In this document: positions 24,063-34,957 of the stretch, piece after piece
Numbering within the stretch: position 1 is the stretch's first letter
How the letters are laid out: the number at the start of each line of letters is the position of its first letter
From: Tricholoma matsutake
Taxonomy: Eukaryota > Basidiomycota > Agaricomycetes > Agaricales > Tricholomataceae
Direction of reading: 5' to 3'
Assembly: GCA_026075535.2 (NCBI GenBank)
Contig: AP026547.1
Coordinates: 10,850,001 to 10,914,000 of the forward strand
Length of the DNA stretch: 64,000 nucleotides
Program-made: the position numbers and the translations under genes
The notes under the pieces: generated by a model
Databases searched by the model: none
Told to the model about the DNA's origin: nothing
The model's input: only the letters and a program-made list of their open reading frames with translations

Positions 24063-24950
24063 TTGCCTGAAGTACAGTTCAGACATCACATCTGTGATGA
24101 CCTCAGAGTCAAGCTCCAGGTCATCTATCCAAACAGGCAGTTTGATGATGAGGTTTACATGCATGGCTTGCATCTTATCAACAAGATCCTTATCAAATCA
24201 GACAGGCTTCTCAGCCAATTTCCAGACATGTCTGCCATCACAGGCAATTGACATATTGATGTTCCAGGCAATAGGCTTTTACAGGAACAAAGGGACTACA
24301 ATGTTGACCAGTTGGCCACCATCATTGCTCACAATATCCAGCTTTTCAATTATCACCAAAGAAAGGTCTATGATGCCACAATGGATTCTGTCAACAATGA
24401 CAAGGCAGCACTGATGTTTGTCCATAGTGCTGGAGGCTGTGGCAAGACTTTTGTCTGCAACACTATTGCAGCAGCTGTTCATGTTCAAGGGAAAATAGCT
24501 CTCTGTGTTGCATCATCTGGAATTGCTGCCTTGCTTCTACATGGCAGTCAAACAGCACATTCTACATTCAGAATTCCAATTGAGCTTGATGACACCTCCA
24601 CTTGCTGAATACCCAGAGGTTCAGAATTGCACTAGCTCATTGATTAAACTTCCATCATCATCTGGGATGAAGTTCCTATGCAGCACAAGTATGCCACAGA
24701 TGCAGTTGACCACACCATCCATGATCTCAAGAAGAAGAATATTCCTTTTGGTGGTATCACTGTGTTGTTTGGAGGTGACTTCAGACAGACCCTGCCCACT
24801 CAAACCAGTGTACCATAACACATACATGCTCAGTTTTAGCCATATGTGTACACCCTTGCACATCGATGGCCAAATCACTTAACTTGGCAAGCAGTGATTC
24901 TTCTTGAGCTGGAGAGATCCATGTTTTTATGCAGCAGTTGCCCACATGCA
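24063..24950 (+). pseudogene. Helitron PIF1-like helicase fragment
   Basis: Broken frames encode superfamily 1 helicase motifs: QLFNYHQRKVYDATM (Q-motif region), Walker A SAGGCGKTF at about 24431, CVASSGIAALLLHG (motif Ia), IIWDEVPM (Walker B, about 24655) and [10 protein letters not shown] (motif III region, about 24770). These are typical of the C-terminal PIF1-like helicase of fungal Helitrons, which unwinds DNA in rolling-circle transposition. No Rep/HUH domain precedes it in the window, and the later helicase motifs are missing. It is a truncated, frame-shifted relic. Confidence 0.8.
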
Positions 24951-25286
24951 GATAGATAAAGTCAGCTGACTGGTCACCCGATCATCAGACATTCACTTAG
25001 TGTGTTGTGTCTGAGTAGTCTCCTTGTGCCACACACACAGCTGACTTGATTCCGTACAGCTCGTTATTCTGACTGAAATCCTAAGAGATTTATTTATGAC
25101 AAGTTGCATTGTGATTCTGAGCTGAGCCTGTGTGGCATGAATGCATCCTTTGTGTGTTTCCAACAATGTAATTTTCTCCAAAGTTGAAGATGAATATCCA
25201 GTAGTGCAGATATGGTCAAAAGCATGTTGTGACCTCTGCTATGCTAAATTCATACATCACTCTCAGGTAAGCACAGGAATAATCGG
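24951..25286. other. Region with no recognised gene
   Basis: Nothing recognised after the helicase relic. Confidence 0.4.
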
Positions 25287-25450
25287 AGTACTAGTGATGT
25301 GTAAGGCCTGGCCCAAAGCCCTTAAGCCCCAGCTGCCAAGCCCTGAAAGCCTGAGCCAAGCCGAGCCTTAGTGGAGGCTTGGTAGGGCCTAGGGCTTGGC
25401 TCGATGTTTCTGAAGCCTGAGCTGAGCCCTCGAGCCCCAGCTTGGTGGCT
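25287..25450. repeat. GGCTC/GAGCC-rich repeat, one end of an unclassified element
   Basis: Begins TAGTGATGTGTAAGGCCTGG and is rich in AAGCC and GAGCC words. The terminal words reappear in inverse orientation at about 27958-27983, so the two could be ends of one element or two related fragments. Confidence 0.5.
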
Positions 25451-25551
25451 GTGATTCACCAGTGCTGCATCATGCACTTCTTGACTCCTTTTCTTGTGAA
25501 TTGGAAGCTCCTGGGGCACAGCAGCAAATGCCTAATGTCCAGCTTACCAGG

Positions 25552-25778
25552 TGTAGGAATGCAGAAAAAATGACCAGACTGGGGATTGAACCCAGGCCCT
25601 TCTGGACATATACCAGATACTCTGACCAACTGAGCTATTAGGTCTTATAGGGTTCAACAGAACAAGGATACCATATAACCAGACACGGATTGCTACAACT
25701 ATCACATCAATTGTGTCTGTGTGCAAACTATGGTCTGTTAAGCACTGATTAAGCAGTGACAGATTATATAATCCAACA
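25552..25778 (-). repeat. 3' LTR of the TRIM
   Basis: 227 bp, TG...CA in minus orientation, contains tRNA-like module copy 2. Confidence 0.88.
25570..25650 (-). repeat. tRNA-like Pol III module, copy 2 (inside TRIM LTR)
   Basis: A box (TAGCTCAGTTGGTCAGAG), a perfect 5-bp anticodon-type stem (TCTGG/CCAGA), variable loop AGGGC, a perfect T-arm (CTGGG/CCCAG, loop TTCAATC) and a following run of six T on the minus strand. Five of seven acceptor pairs form. It carries all the signals of a Pol III transcription unit, but the anticodon loop lacks T at position 33. Confidence 0.7.
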
Positions 25779-25845
25779 AACCCCCTTAATCTGGCACATC
25801 TTAATCTGCTCAGGTAATCTGACAGAAGTGCCAGGGCCCATAACC
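25779..25845 (-). promoter_or_regulatory. Internal segment of the TRIM: primer-binding site and polypurine tract
   Basis: Only 67 bp. The minus strand starts with GGTTATGGGCCC (candidate half-tRNA-iMet primer site) and ends AAGGGGGTT (polypurine tract) directly against the LTRs. Confidence 0.75.
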
Positions 25846-26072
25846 TGTAGGAATGCAGAAAAGATGACCAGACTGGGGATTGAACCCAGGCCCTCCTGGA
25901 TATATATCAGATGCTCTGACCAACTGAGCTATTAGGTCTTATAGGGTTCAACAGAACAAGGATACCATATAACCAGACATGGATTGCTACAACTATCACA
26001 TCACTTGTGTCTGTGTGCAAACTATGGTCTGTTAAGCACTGATTAAGCAGTGACAGATTATATAATCCAACA
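25846..26072 (-). repeat. 5' LTR of the TRIM
   Basis: 227 bp, same length as the other LTR, contains tRNA-like module copy 3 at 25864-25940. Confidence 0.88.
25864..25940 (-). repeat. tRNA-like Pol III module, copy 3 (inside TRIM LTR)
   Basis: Same architecture as copy 2, with GAGC completing the D-stem. It is followed by CATCTTTTC. Confidence 0.7.
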
Positions 26073-26077
26073 CCAGG

Positions 26078-26445
26078 AGCTGCACAGACAATGTAGGAGT
26101 CAGGGAGCTGGGATAGGCAGGTGTGCATGATTGCACCGAGGGTGAGTACTGTCTGAATTCAAACTTGTGAAGGAGGGTGTTAACTTCATCAATGGGGTCA
26201 GCCAAAAAGGAACATATTTAGTGAATACATGCCTTGTGGCTGTCCTGCCAGGCAGATCTCCAGAAACATCATATGAATCACACCAGAAGTGGTGTATACA
26301 ATTCGAGTTCATCTGAATTAAACCTGGGCCCTCATGGTCAAGATCAAGAAAATTTCATTGTCAGGGTATGTCGAAAGTGGTATGTCGAAAGCAATGATCT
26401 AAAGTAAGAAGAAAAAAAGTATTAATATCATAAGTAGAAAGAAGA
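26078..26445. other. Region with no recognised gene
   Basis: Nothing recognised between the TRIM and the large palindrome. Confidence 0.4.
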
Positions 26446-27545
26446 CACAAGGCCAGCCTCATAATTTCTCCTTTCTGAAATATAGTTAGAAATTCTTTGT
26501 GAAATATTATATTTGAGACTAAATTTCTACAAACAGAAATTCAAAAAATTACCCATTAGAAATATACTTTGAAAATCAAGATTTCTGATTAAATTTCTCA
26601 TGACATTTCAGTGTAGATACTGGAAGTATTTCTGTAAGGTGATGTTTAACTTATCAATTGCCTGAAAGGCTTTCAGAAATTAGATCAGAAAGTTTTATTT
26701 TCTGGTAATGCTTTCTGATCCATAAAAGAATTTCTTTCTGGTTGGTCAAAGTCTGTGTAAAAGCATGACTTTCACAAAGACTTTCAACAAACCTTTCAGC
26801 AGCTGTTCAGTTTAACATTCTGGGAGCAGAGGGGCTGGCTTTCAATCTGCAGAAATGGTTTCAGAAAGGCTAGCTTTCAATCTTGTGATTGGTATAGTGA
26901 AAGTAATAAGGTTTTCAAGATCATGAAAGGCAAACATTCTAATAGAGATTTCACCACCTAGAAATATTAAATTTCAAATTTGTGAAAGGTAGTGCCCACT
27001 AGTGCCCACTCATGAAATTTAATATTTCAAGGTGGTGAAATCAATGTTTGCCTTTCGCAATCTTGAAAACCTGATGTGAAATTACTACTTTCACTATACC
27101 AATCACAAGGTTGAAAGCTAGCCTTTCTGAAACTATTTCTGCAGATTGAAAGCCAGCCTTTCTGCTCCCAGAATGCTAAACTGAACAGCTGCTGAAAGGC
27201 TTGTTGAAAGTCTTTGTGAAAGTCACGCTTTCACACAGACTTTGACCAACCAGAAAGAAATTCTTTTATGCATCAGAAAGCATGACCAGAAAATAAAACT
27301 TTCTGATCTAATTTCTGAAAGCCTTTCAGACAATTGATAAGTTAAACATTGCCTTACAGAAATACTTCCAGTATCTACACTGAAATGTCATGAGAAATTT
27401 AATCAGAAATATTGATTTTCAAAGTATATTTCTAATGGGTAATTCTTTGAATTTCTGTTTGTAGAAATTTAGTCTCAAATATAATATTTCGCAAAGAATT
27501 TCTAACTATATTTCAGAAAGGAGGAATTATGAGGCTGGCCTTGTG
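26446..27545. repeat. 1.1-kb palindrome (fold-back element)
   Basis: CACAAGGCCAGCCTCATAAT at 26446 is mirrored at 27526-27545. The two arms of about 530 bp stay closely complementary to a centre near 26996, with a short spacer containing GTGCCCACT twice. The arms are AT-rich with many TTTCTGAAA-like words and no coding potential. The ends fit a fold-back/MITE-type element. A transcript would form a hairpin long enough to feed RNA silencing (inference). Confidence 0.85.
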
Positions 27546-27839
27546 TGAGCCCATGTTGCAACTACACTGAGCAGAACAACAAGAGGTGTGTTGAACAAAT
27601 TGTGCATCATTGATCAACATCAGCAGCAAGTTCCAGACAATGTTGAACACTGCAACTTCAATTTCATACCAAAACTTAGACTCATGGTCCCACTCCCTCT
27701 TATAAACATGAGCCTGTACATATGCTATACATCAATGCTTGCTCATGTACTAGGGATCAACTATGGTAAGTCTGTCAGACTTAATTTTAACAGACTTTTT
27801 GAGGTATTTTTACCATTATATTTATATCCTCTACGAGAT
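27546..27839. other. Short region with no recognised gene
   Basis: Contains short unassigned frames only. Confidence 0.4.
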
Positions 27840-27985
27840 TTTCAGATTCCCTACTCAAGCCGCGGCCTAAGCCTGAGCCAAGCCTGAGCCAAGCCAAGCC
27901 TGCTACTAGGGCCCGGCTCGCGATGTATCGAAGCCTGAGCAGGCTGCTCAAGCCGAGCCGGGCCCTGCACATCACTACAGAGTAC
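27840..27985. repeat. GAGCC-rich repeat, inverse of the 25.3-kb repeat end
   Basis: The right end, read on the minus strand, is TAGTGATGTGCAGGGCCCGG, matching the start at 25287. The interior is built of AAGCCTGAGCC repeats. Confidence 0.5.
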
Positions 27986-28163
27986 CAGTCGACCTTGACT
28001 TACTAGGTCGCCAAGCCAAGCCAATGGCAATATCACACATCAACAATCGCGACATGAGTTGAAACACTTACGTCTTTACTAATCTGTTGTGACTGAGGCT
28101 TCGGGTGGAGAGGAACTCGAAGTTGTTCCATGCGATGCTGGGTTTCCCTGGGGGGGTGATGGA

Positions 28164-28610
28164 TTATGGTGACCCAGAGCTCCAGCACATGCTGGGACAT
28201 GGAACTGCATGGCATGTACATCTTTGCTGATCTGCATCGATTGCGGAGGGGGATGCCAATGGGTTGAGGTTCCCGTGGCTCTGTTTTGGAAGAGAAAATG
28301 ATATATTGTAATCGTGATATTCTATGGAATGTTTACGGTTGGCTGCCTCGCTACGAGTTCTGGGATGTTCTGCTATGGCAGATTAATGAGATTGACATCA
28401 GGAAAAAAAAAAAAAAAAAAACTCACGGTTAGATCCCGTGGAAGCGCAACAGATTCGTAAAGAGGTAAAGCAGCGACGGTAACCGTGAGAAGGGCAGGAG
28501 AGAGGAGTTTAGATATAGGGGACAGACATGAGAATATAATTTCAAACTGCGTTGAGACCAGCTCTGGAGGAAGTTCTAGTCTGACATTTATACTGGTGCA
28601 CGTATCCCTC
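28164..28610 (-). CDS. Possible small secreted or membrane protein gene, three exons
   Basis: On the minus strand an open stretch (about 28610-28427) contains the hydrophobic run LLSPALLTVTVAALPLY. It is followed by GTGAGT and a 57-nt intron (28426-28370), a 33-nt exon (28369-28337), a 56-nt intron (28336-28281) and an exon from 28280 to TAA 28164. The frame stays open across both junctions and ends in a Cys-containing tail (RCTCHAVPCPSMCW). Intron sizes match those of the tetraspanin gene. No in-frame ATG was found in the first exon, so the start may lie in an upstream exon or the gene may be broken. A TATAAAT at about 28588 lies on the same strand. Function unknown. Confidence 0.4.
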
Positions 28611-29895
28611 TAATTACGGATAGCGGTAGAAAGGAGTTTTTTCAATTAAAAAAAAATCTTTGTCAGTGATAAGTATGGGGTACGTCGGGCATTGACGGAG
28701 AGGATTAGTGATACCTGAAACGAGTGGGAGTAGACGTGGTTTGATGCCGGGGCTTACGAGTACGGTCAAGTGAAACCTGACCTCGTTAAGAGAGCCGCGA
28801 AATAGTCTGTGGAGAAGCACCACCTCCGACCTCGCACGGTCGTTACCAAGTCAGGGCCGGGAGTGATATGCAGTGGACGTAGCGCTGCTCGCTCTGGTCG
28901 CAGAGGATGGATTCAAGGTCCGCCCTGTGTACAGCAAGTGGGTGCGCAGAAGAGCGCCGAGAAAGTTCAGAGTTCGATGGAGCAAACCCCTCGGGGCATA
29001 ACGGTTGTTGGAGAATCGATAAGATGATGTCATGATAAATCTCACAGTAGCGCAGCAGGATACTTAACACTGCCTGCGGCCGGGATGAGATCTGTCCCAA
29101 GGTAGAAGAGGATGGATAAATCAATAGAGTTTGGAACCATCAATCCAGATCGAGAGTCTAGTGTGGTATATATTCTACTTGGAACTCACCCTTTGACGAC
29201 GTGCGTGTGTATGTCCCAAGGTCTGCTGATGATTGTAAAGTCTAATTCGGTTCAGACTGTGGTGGGATCGGACCGAAGGTTAGTAGAATTTTGGTGAAGG
29301 TTCAGTGAAGGGACGTCAATGCCGGTATCAATTGGTGTGTTATGGATTTACGTGTGTAAGTGACGTACGGGTGCATTATCAGTTAAAAAGGCAAAGGAAT
29401 TTAATGTAAGTGCGCGTACGAGGGAGGACGGAGGTGGAAGATAGTAGATTGAAGCGTCAAGGTGCATAAGTAAGTATAGTATACTTACTTACAAAGTTTT
29501 GTAACAAAGGGAAGCACAGTTGAAACTGAATTGCGATCGGGATCTGCAAAGAAGCCGTAAGAGATGATAGAGAGTATCCAAGTGGAGGAAAGAAAGATGC
29601 CGGAACTGGTAATTATCAAGCGGCTGTTGTTGTGGCTATGATAGAAAAGCTCAAACGATATACGAACATTCTTTGACAACCCACCTGTCCCTCTCAGTGA
29701 AAGCCCCTCCCCCAAACCCTCAGGCCTCAACCCCCCGGCCTCCCCGAGCCATCTCCACGGCAACAGACTTGCACAGCCTATACTCACGTGATGACAGAAA
29801 AAAATTACGGGCTTAGTTGTCAGGTCGTGGGAAAGTTGCCCCTCCCCGCGTTGCCGCCTCGCTCCCACCATCGCCAAACTTGAGCCTAATAAGAT
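28611..29895. other. CpG-rich intergenic region
   Basis: Unique-looking sequence with no recognised protein. It probably includes the promoter of the gene starting at 29896. Confidence 0.4.
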
Positions 29896-32210
29896 ATGCA
29901 GCTCAGACGTTCATCGAGGCTTTCAAATCCATGTCCATGTCCCAGGAATACCAGCCTCAGTCCCAGGAGTCCCAGTCCAAGTCCAAGTTCAAGTTCAAGT
30001 CCCAAACGACCAAGGAAGCGTCCTCGGGACCGTGAAGTGCATGACACTCCCTCTCCTCGTGCCATGCGCGCCGAGAAACGCCGGCGTCTGACATTTCCTT
30101 CTCCTACTCAGAAGCGCGTATGTCGATTTGTCATTCATGTAATGTTTTTTATTTACTGACATGAAGAAAAAAACAAAAAAACAAAAAAATACGGTTCTGG
30201 CTAAACATGACGACGCCAAGACTCTTCAGACAGTCGAACAACCACAACAGCCGCCCTTACCTGCAATACCTCCACCTCCAGATCCAGTCTATTACAACTA
30301 CTCCCCTCTACCCCCCAACGTACATATCCCAATGTGGGAAGAACCCATGCCCCCTTTCGACAGGGAGGGACTTTGGAAGACGGCCTGTCGCGTACGAGTA
30401 TGGGAAATGTAAGTCACATACCCTACTAATCCTAATTTTTTTTAAAAATTTTATTTATTTCAATAGACAGCGCCGGTATTCAGCTGCTACTATACGATCA
30501 GTAGTCACCCAGGAGGCGAACGACTTTTACGTGAAGCATGGGTTACCACGATGGTGGGGCGGTTCAGGCATATGGGTTGGCGGACAATGGGTCGAGCTCA
30601 AAGTTGGTGGTTCGAGGGAAGCAGAAGCAGAAGACGACCACGATATCCATGCAGACGCAGACGCAGACGTCGCCTCATGCTCAGCTGTACACCCATCACA
30701 AACCACTAACAAAGCTGACGAACCAGAGAGCAGCGACGGCGAAGACTGGAGCGAATACGAGAGCGAGCTTAGCGATTCAGATGATGCTCTCACCGACGCA
30801 CAGTCCGGCGAACCAGGTACGACCGGAGATGAATGCGATGCAGAGGGAGAACTAGATCCAGAAGCGGATCCTACCTACAACGCCGAGCTCTCCAGTCCCA
30901 TATTCGGGTCAACCAGCTCACCCTGCATAACCGGGTGTCCAGGGGGGCAAATGAGTTCTTTCTACGTTCCTCCCTCTCGACCTCCCCTACTAAACAACGG
31001 ATACACCTTTCCAGACGCACCCCCACACCAAGATCCAGATTATTCATACCACCACCACCCCCACCACCACCCCCATCACCACCATCACCAACAGCCTCTA
31101 TACCCTCCTACGTCCAACCCCAGCACGTACCACACCCACACCTACCCATATACACATACTACCCCCCTCCCACCACCACCACCACCACCACCAGTCCTAC
31201 CTCTCCCCCCACCTCGTCTAGCGAGTATCCGCGTACGTGCGCTTAGCGCACTCGAGATCGCAGTGGGCACACCTGTCCTTGGGCGTGGTACACCCGTTGA
31301 TCGGGGGCGTGCGGCGGAGTGGGCCGCAGGGATGAAAGGGAGATTGGTGGTAGGCGTGGAAAGCAGAGGGGGGAGAACGGCGGGGGAAGGAGGAGGGGGG
31401 GTGTTTGAGCCTGATCAGGAGGCGTGGGATGCGTTTTTAATGAGTTTGGAGAGAGATGGGGGGGACAGTGCTGTTAATGCTGTTAATGAGGAGCGAGCCG
31501 CTGCTGCTTGTGCTTGTGCTGGTTCGTGTAGGAATGCTGGTGAGGGGATGGATGTCGATGTGGGTGTAGGCGTTGCTGTTGCTGATGCTGCTACGTCATC
31601 TGGGTTATTGGATTACTCTTCGTCTTCCGCTTTGTCGCCTCGACCTCCGTCGTTACCTTTCGTCGACGTCAAACCTAGTTCTCCCACCACCACCTTATCA
31701 TCATCATCACCGACGGAGTCAGCACAGTTCACCTCGCAGATCCTCGACGACCCTGATTTGTTGCTGAATATGAACATGTTCGGAATGGGGTTTACTGCTG
31801 GCGTTGGGGTCGGCGTGGGCATGGGCATGGGAATGGGAATGGGAATGGGGATGGGGATGGGAATGGGGTTTGGTGTGGGTGTGGGTGTGGGTGTGGGTGT
31901 AGGCGTTGGTGTGAGTGTGGGTGTGGGTGTTGGTGTGGGAGTGGGTGCTGGCATGATGGGCATGTCGACAGAGATGTTTGGAGCTCCATCGTCATCGTCG
32001 TCATCCATGCAGGCAGGGTCGATATCGATGCCTACGTCATCTGGTATGATGGTGGATGGGTTTGGTATAGGGATACCAGGCTCCGAGTCCCCTCGAGACT
32101 CTCGAGACAAGGACAGGGAGGTTGTCCTGGCTGGCCGGAGCACGAGCACGACGAGCTCAAGCTCTTGTGCGGGGTCTGGCTCGAGCGCGTTGAGTTTTGC
32201 ATTGGGGTGA
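29896..32210 (+). CDS. Large low-complexity protein, paralogue 1 (unknown function)
   Basis: Model: exons 29896-30117, 30167-30408 and 30467-32210, 735 residues. The 58-nt second intron (GTAAGT...AATAG) is clear. The first intron could end at 30166, 30220 or 30229, all in frame. The N-terminus is Ser/Arg/Pro-rich with [10 protein letters not shown], a likely nuclear localisation signal. A folded-looking block follows ([20 protein letters not shown] to [18 protein letters not shown]), then an acidic stretch, a His-rich run near residue 300, a Pro run, and [15 protein letters not shown] near residue 375. Towards the C-terminus there is a long Gly-Val/Gly-Met repeat (nt 31800-31950). I do not recognise the family. 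A regulatory or chromatin role is conceivable but unproven. The gene at 33.8 kb shares the GRGTP motif. Confidence 0.65.
31798..31957 (+). repeat. In-frame GGNGTGGGNRTGGG microsatellite in paralogue 1
   Basis: Six-base units alternate to encode Gly-Met then Gly-Val dipeptides about 25 times. The tract is prone to length change and gives shadow reading frames of Pro-Thr and Pro-Ile on the other strand. Confidence 0.85.
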
Positions 32211-33392
32211 AGTCATTGTGATTTATGTTTTTTTCCACAAGGTGTGTGTGTGCGGTTTTTTTCTTTTTCTTTTCGTAGTGCAGACGTCGTGCTCACTCGC
32301 CCACTTTACTTAACTCATCAGCAGGACCCCCTCACCGCGCTCTATCTATATTTATGCTATTAACTAAACTATATCTATCACGCACCCTACTCATTTCATA
32401 TATGTTTCCTTTTTTTTCGTTTTCCGTTTTTCGTTTTTCGCTTTTCGGTTTTTACTACTATATCCCGTGTCTTTTTTTTCTAATGTGCGCGTTGTATTGT
32501 TGTTACTATACACTTTGTAGCGGCATTGTAGGTTTGCCGTTGTGTATTTCTACTTTACTTACTTATGTATACGTTATACCCTGATATTCAGCCGGAATGG
32601 AATTGTCATGGTATTTTGAATGGCTTTGGTTTTTTGGGGGGTAACGTTCGACTCTATGGCCATTTCAGATATACCGTCTGACGTTGCGAGTGCACCAACT
32701 TAATAACGTCGACTCTCGACTCTTGAGCTTGATTACTCGGCGGGCCATGATATAATAAACTTGCCGCTGCTCCTACTTACAAGCTGCCAACTTGACACAA
32801 GTAGATCCGATCAAGTTTGCTAGAAGCCCTCGGACAGGCCGGACTATATACCGTACACATGCTAACTTTCCTTCTTTTTCTTTCCAAGGTTTTCCTACTC
32901 TCAGAGTACGTCCTTCTCACACTACTTCGTTTATATAATATAATCTGACAGGATTGCGTAACAGAACCCGAATTCGTAAACTTGAATGGGGTTATGGGTT
33001 ATCCGAGTGAGAGGTTGTATATTGTAGTCTGACGTCGACTCGAAAAAGACAATACTTGATGTGATGAGGGCGAGGGGGGGGGTCAGTTATGATCGTGCTG
33101 CGGTGAATAACATCATCGTATTGCAGTGCACTGTTTTACCGATAGACGGACATAATAGAGGCCGGTTCGTGATCGATCCCATCCATCAGAGGCTTACTTA
33201 TACAAGTTAGTTTTCACAATTCCATTACAAGCAATCCAGGCATCTTTATGGTCGCACTGGATTGCAGATTTATGTGTTTTTATACCGCAGCCTCAACCCA
33301 TTTCCACCACTGTTGAGTATACTATATCCCATCCATGGTGGCATTGCCTTCTCTACCAAATTTAATCACCACCCCCTAGTTCATTTCCAGAT
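32211..33392. other. Intergenic region between the two paralogues
   Basis: CpG-containing, T-rich tracts at 32400-32500. No gene recognised. Confidence 0.4.
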
Positions 33393-33763
33393 GTTCCGCT
33401 ACCACCGTGACGAATCCGTTTCTACGGACGTAATTGCGGACTTCGAGAACGTAAAACTATATTAAGAGAAGCCGTGTTCTCCATGGGACAACAACAAAGG
33501 GTGTGCCAGTTGCGTGTGGCTACCTGGCTTTTTTTTGATCCTTTTCGTCTGGCTGCTTCACTCAGACTGTTATTGTCCTACTCGCACGACGGAAGCCGTT
33601 TTGTATTTCTGACCCGCCTACGCCAGCTCACACTGTTATTCAGAAGACAAGTGTTAATATTCTTGGAACGAAGGTTTATAATACTCAAGGATGACCGAAT
33701 TGTACGCAATTTTCTTCTTCAAATCTCCGGCTATGTTCTTTATAACTCTTGCGACGGCTCGAC

Positions 33764-34957
33764 TGATCATTCCTTCAACGCAGAACCGAACATCAGACCA
33801 AGGCTATACGAGATGTCATTATAGCAGCTCAAGTCCAGCCGACATCCGTCTCTCCACAAGAGCATAATCCGGATGACGTGGCTACCCCAGTCGTTGACTC
33901 GGAGATTCCACAATTTGGGTTCAAAGATTTCGAACTCGACTTATCTTGTCTTTCTCCTCCTCCTTCTCCTGAGCCTTCAGTCTCTGAAATACGGCACTCA
34001 ACTCCCTCTCCTCCCCCATCATCTTCTCCATCCGCACGTTCAGTATCATTCGTCTCACACACCCCATCCCCAACCATAGGAAGGTCACCCAAGACGAGAT
34101 CCATGTCCAGGCTATCACCAGTGCCTGCGAGCTCTATCCACCGCGGATCCTGGCAGTTGATGAAGTACGTCGGGCGTGGAACTCCCATCGACAAGAACAG
34201 GAGAATAGAATGGGCTGGAATCAGTGGAGATGACGTTGGAGAGGACGGGCTCTTGTTCTCGAACGTACGATCTACGTCGTTGGATTCAGCCGTAGGACCC
34301 TCGCAACGTTCTGTTTCTCCGGAATGGCATGTCCTCCCGCCTACAAGGCGCCCTTCCACTCTCCCAACACGCTCTAGAAGTCGTACCTTTGCGACAGAAT
34401 CCGCGGTAGAGAAACCAGAGATTAAACTCGAAGGAATCGGCTCTGATAATTCCGAGTGGTCATCGTTCATGCAGACACTCTTAAGCTCTACAGAATCGAC
34501 ATCCAAGTCGTCAGCATCAGCCTCGACCTCTGCATCAACGTCTAATCTTCCTCCTACTCCTGTTATTCAGGATATACCGCCCGAGGTCCCGCCTCAACCC
34601 CCGACGGAACACCTAATGTCGCCCGAGGAAGTACAACAATTGGATACCGGGTTAGAGATGGACTTGGATATCAATAAAGCTCTCGATTTAGGTCTGGGAA
34701 TGCGCGGAGGAACGAATTGGTTCGATCTTGGTCTTCTTCCAATCACTGGTCGCGAATCTCCGTCATCCGTCTACTCATCCGCCCTCCAAACTCCTCAGGC
34801 TTCTCGCCCGCCTTCTATCACTGCTTCTGACCACCAATCAATGACGAGTACAAAGGCAGAACCAAATGTGGTGGTCGAGTTCAAATCTGCTTCCAGGCCG
34901 TGGTGGAGAAAGATGCTGTCGAGGCTGCGAAGGGTGTCGTTTTTTGGCCTTCGTTGA
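33764..34957 (+). CDS. Low-complexity protein, paralogue 2 (unknown function), 5' end unresolved
   Basis: The last exon is open from an acceptor at about 33783 (CAACGCAG) to TGA 34955. Its first residues, TKAIRDVIIAAQ, align with [12 protein letters not shown] after the last intron of paralogue 1. VGRGTPIDKNRRIEWAG (about 34168) aligns with [16 protein letters not shown] later NSEWSSFMQTLL corresponds to [11 protein letters not shown], and LEMDLDINKALDLGLGM to the [12 protein letters not shown] region. The rest is Ser/Pro-rich. The C-terminus is basic (WWRKMLSRLRRVSFFGLR). Upstream exons probably lie in 33390-33700, but I could not place their junctions. Function unknown. Spacing of 1.5 kb and the same strand support a tandem duplication. 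Confidence 0.6.

Larger units (their letters stand above)
25552..26072 (-). mobile_element. TRIM (miniature LTR retrotransposon), complete
   Basis: Two 227-bp LTRs (25552-25778 and 25846-26072) flank only 67 bp. On the minus strand each LTR starts TGTTGGATTATATAATC and ends CATTCCTACA. The target duplication CCAGG is at 25547-25551 and 26073-26077. Directly after the 5' LTR (minus strand, from 25845), GGTTATGGGCCCTGGCA looks like a primer-binding site matching the anticodon half of initiator tRNA-Met, as in Ty5/copia-type elements. AAGGGGGTT next to the 3' LTR is a polypurine tract. The LTRs differ at seven positions by eye. No coding capacity. Confidence 0.88.

Noticed and set aside
25570..25940. 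Functional tRNA genes
   Set aside because: Acceptor stems have mismatches, T33 is missing and the modules lie inside LTRs with transposon flanks.
31613..32149. 178-codon minus-strand Pro-Thr/Pro-Ile repeat protein
   Set aside because: It is the reverse reading of the Gly-Val/Gly-Met microsatellite in paralogue 1.
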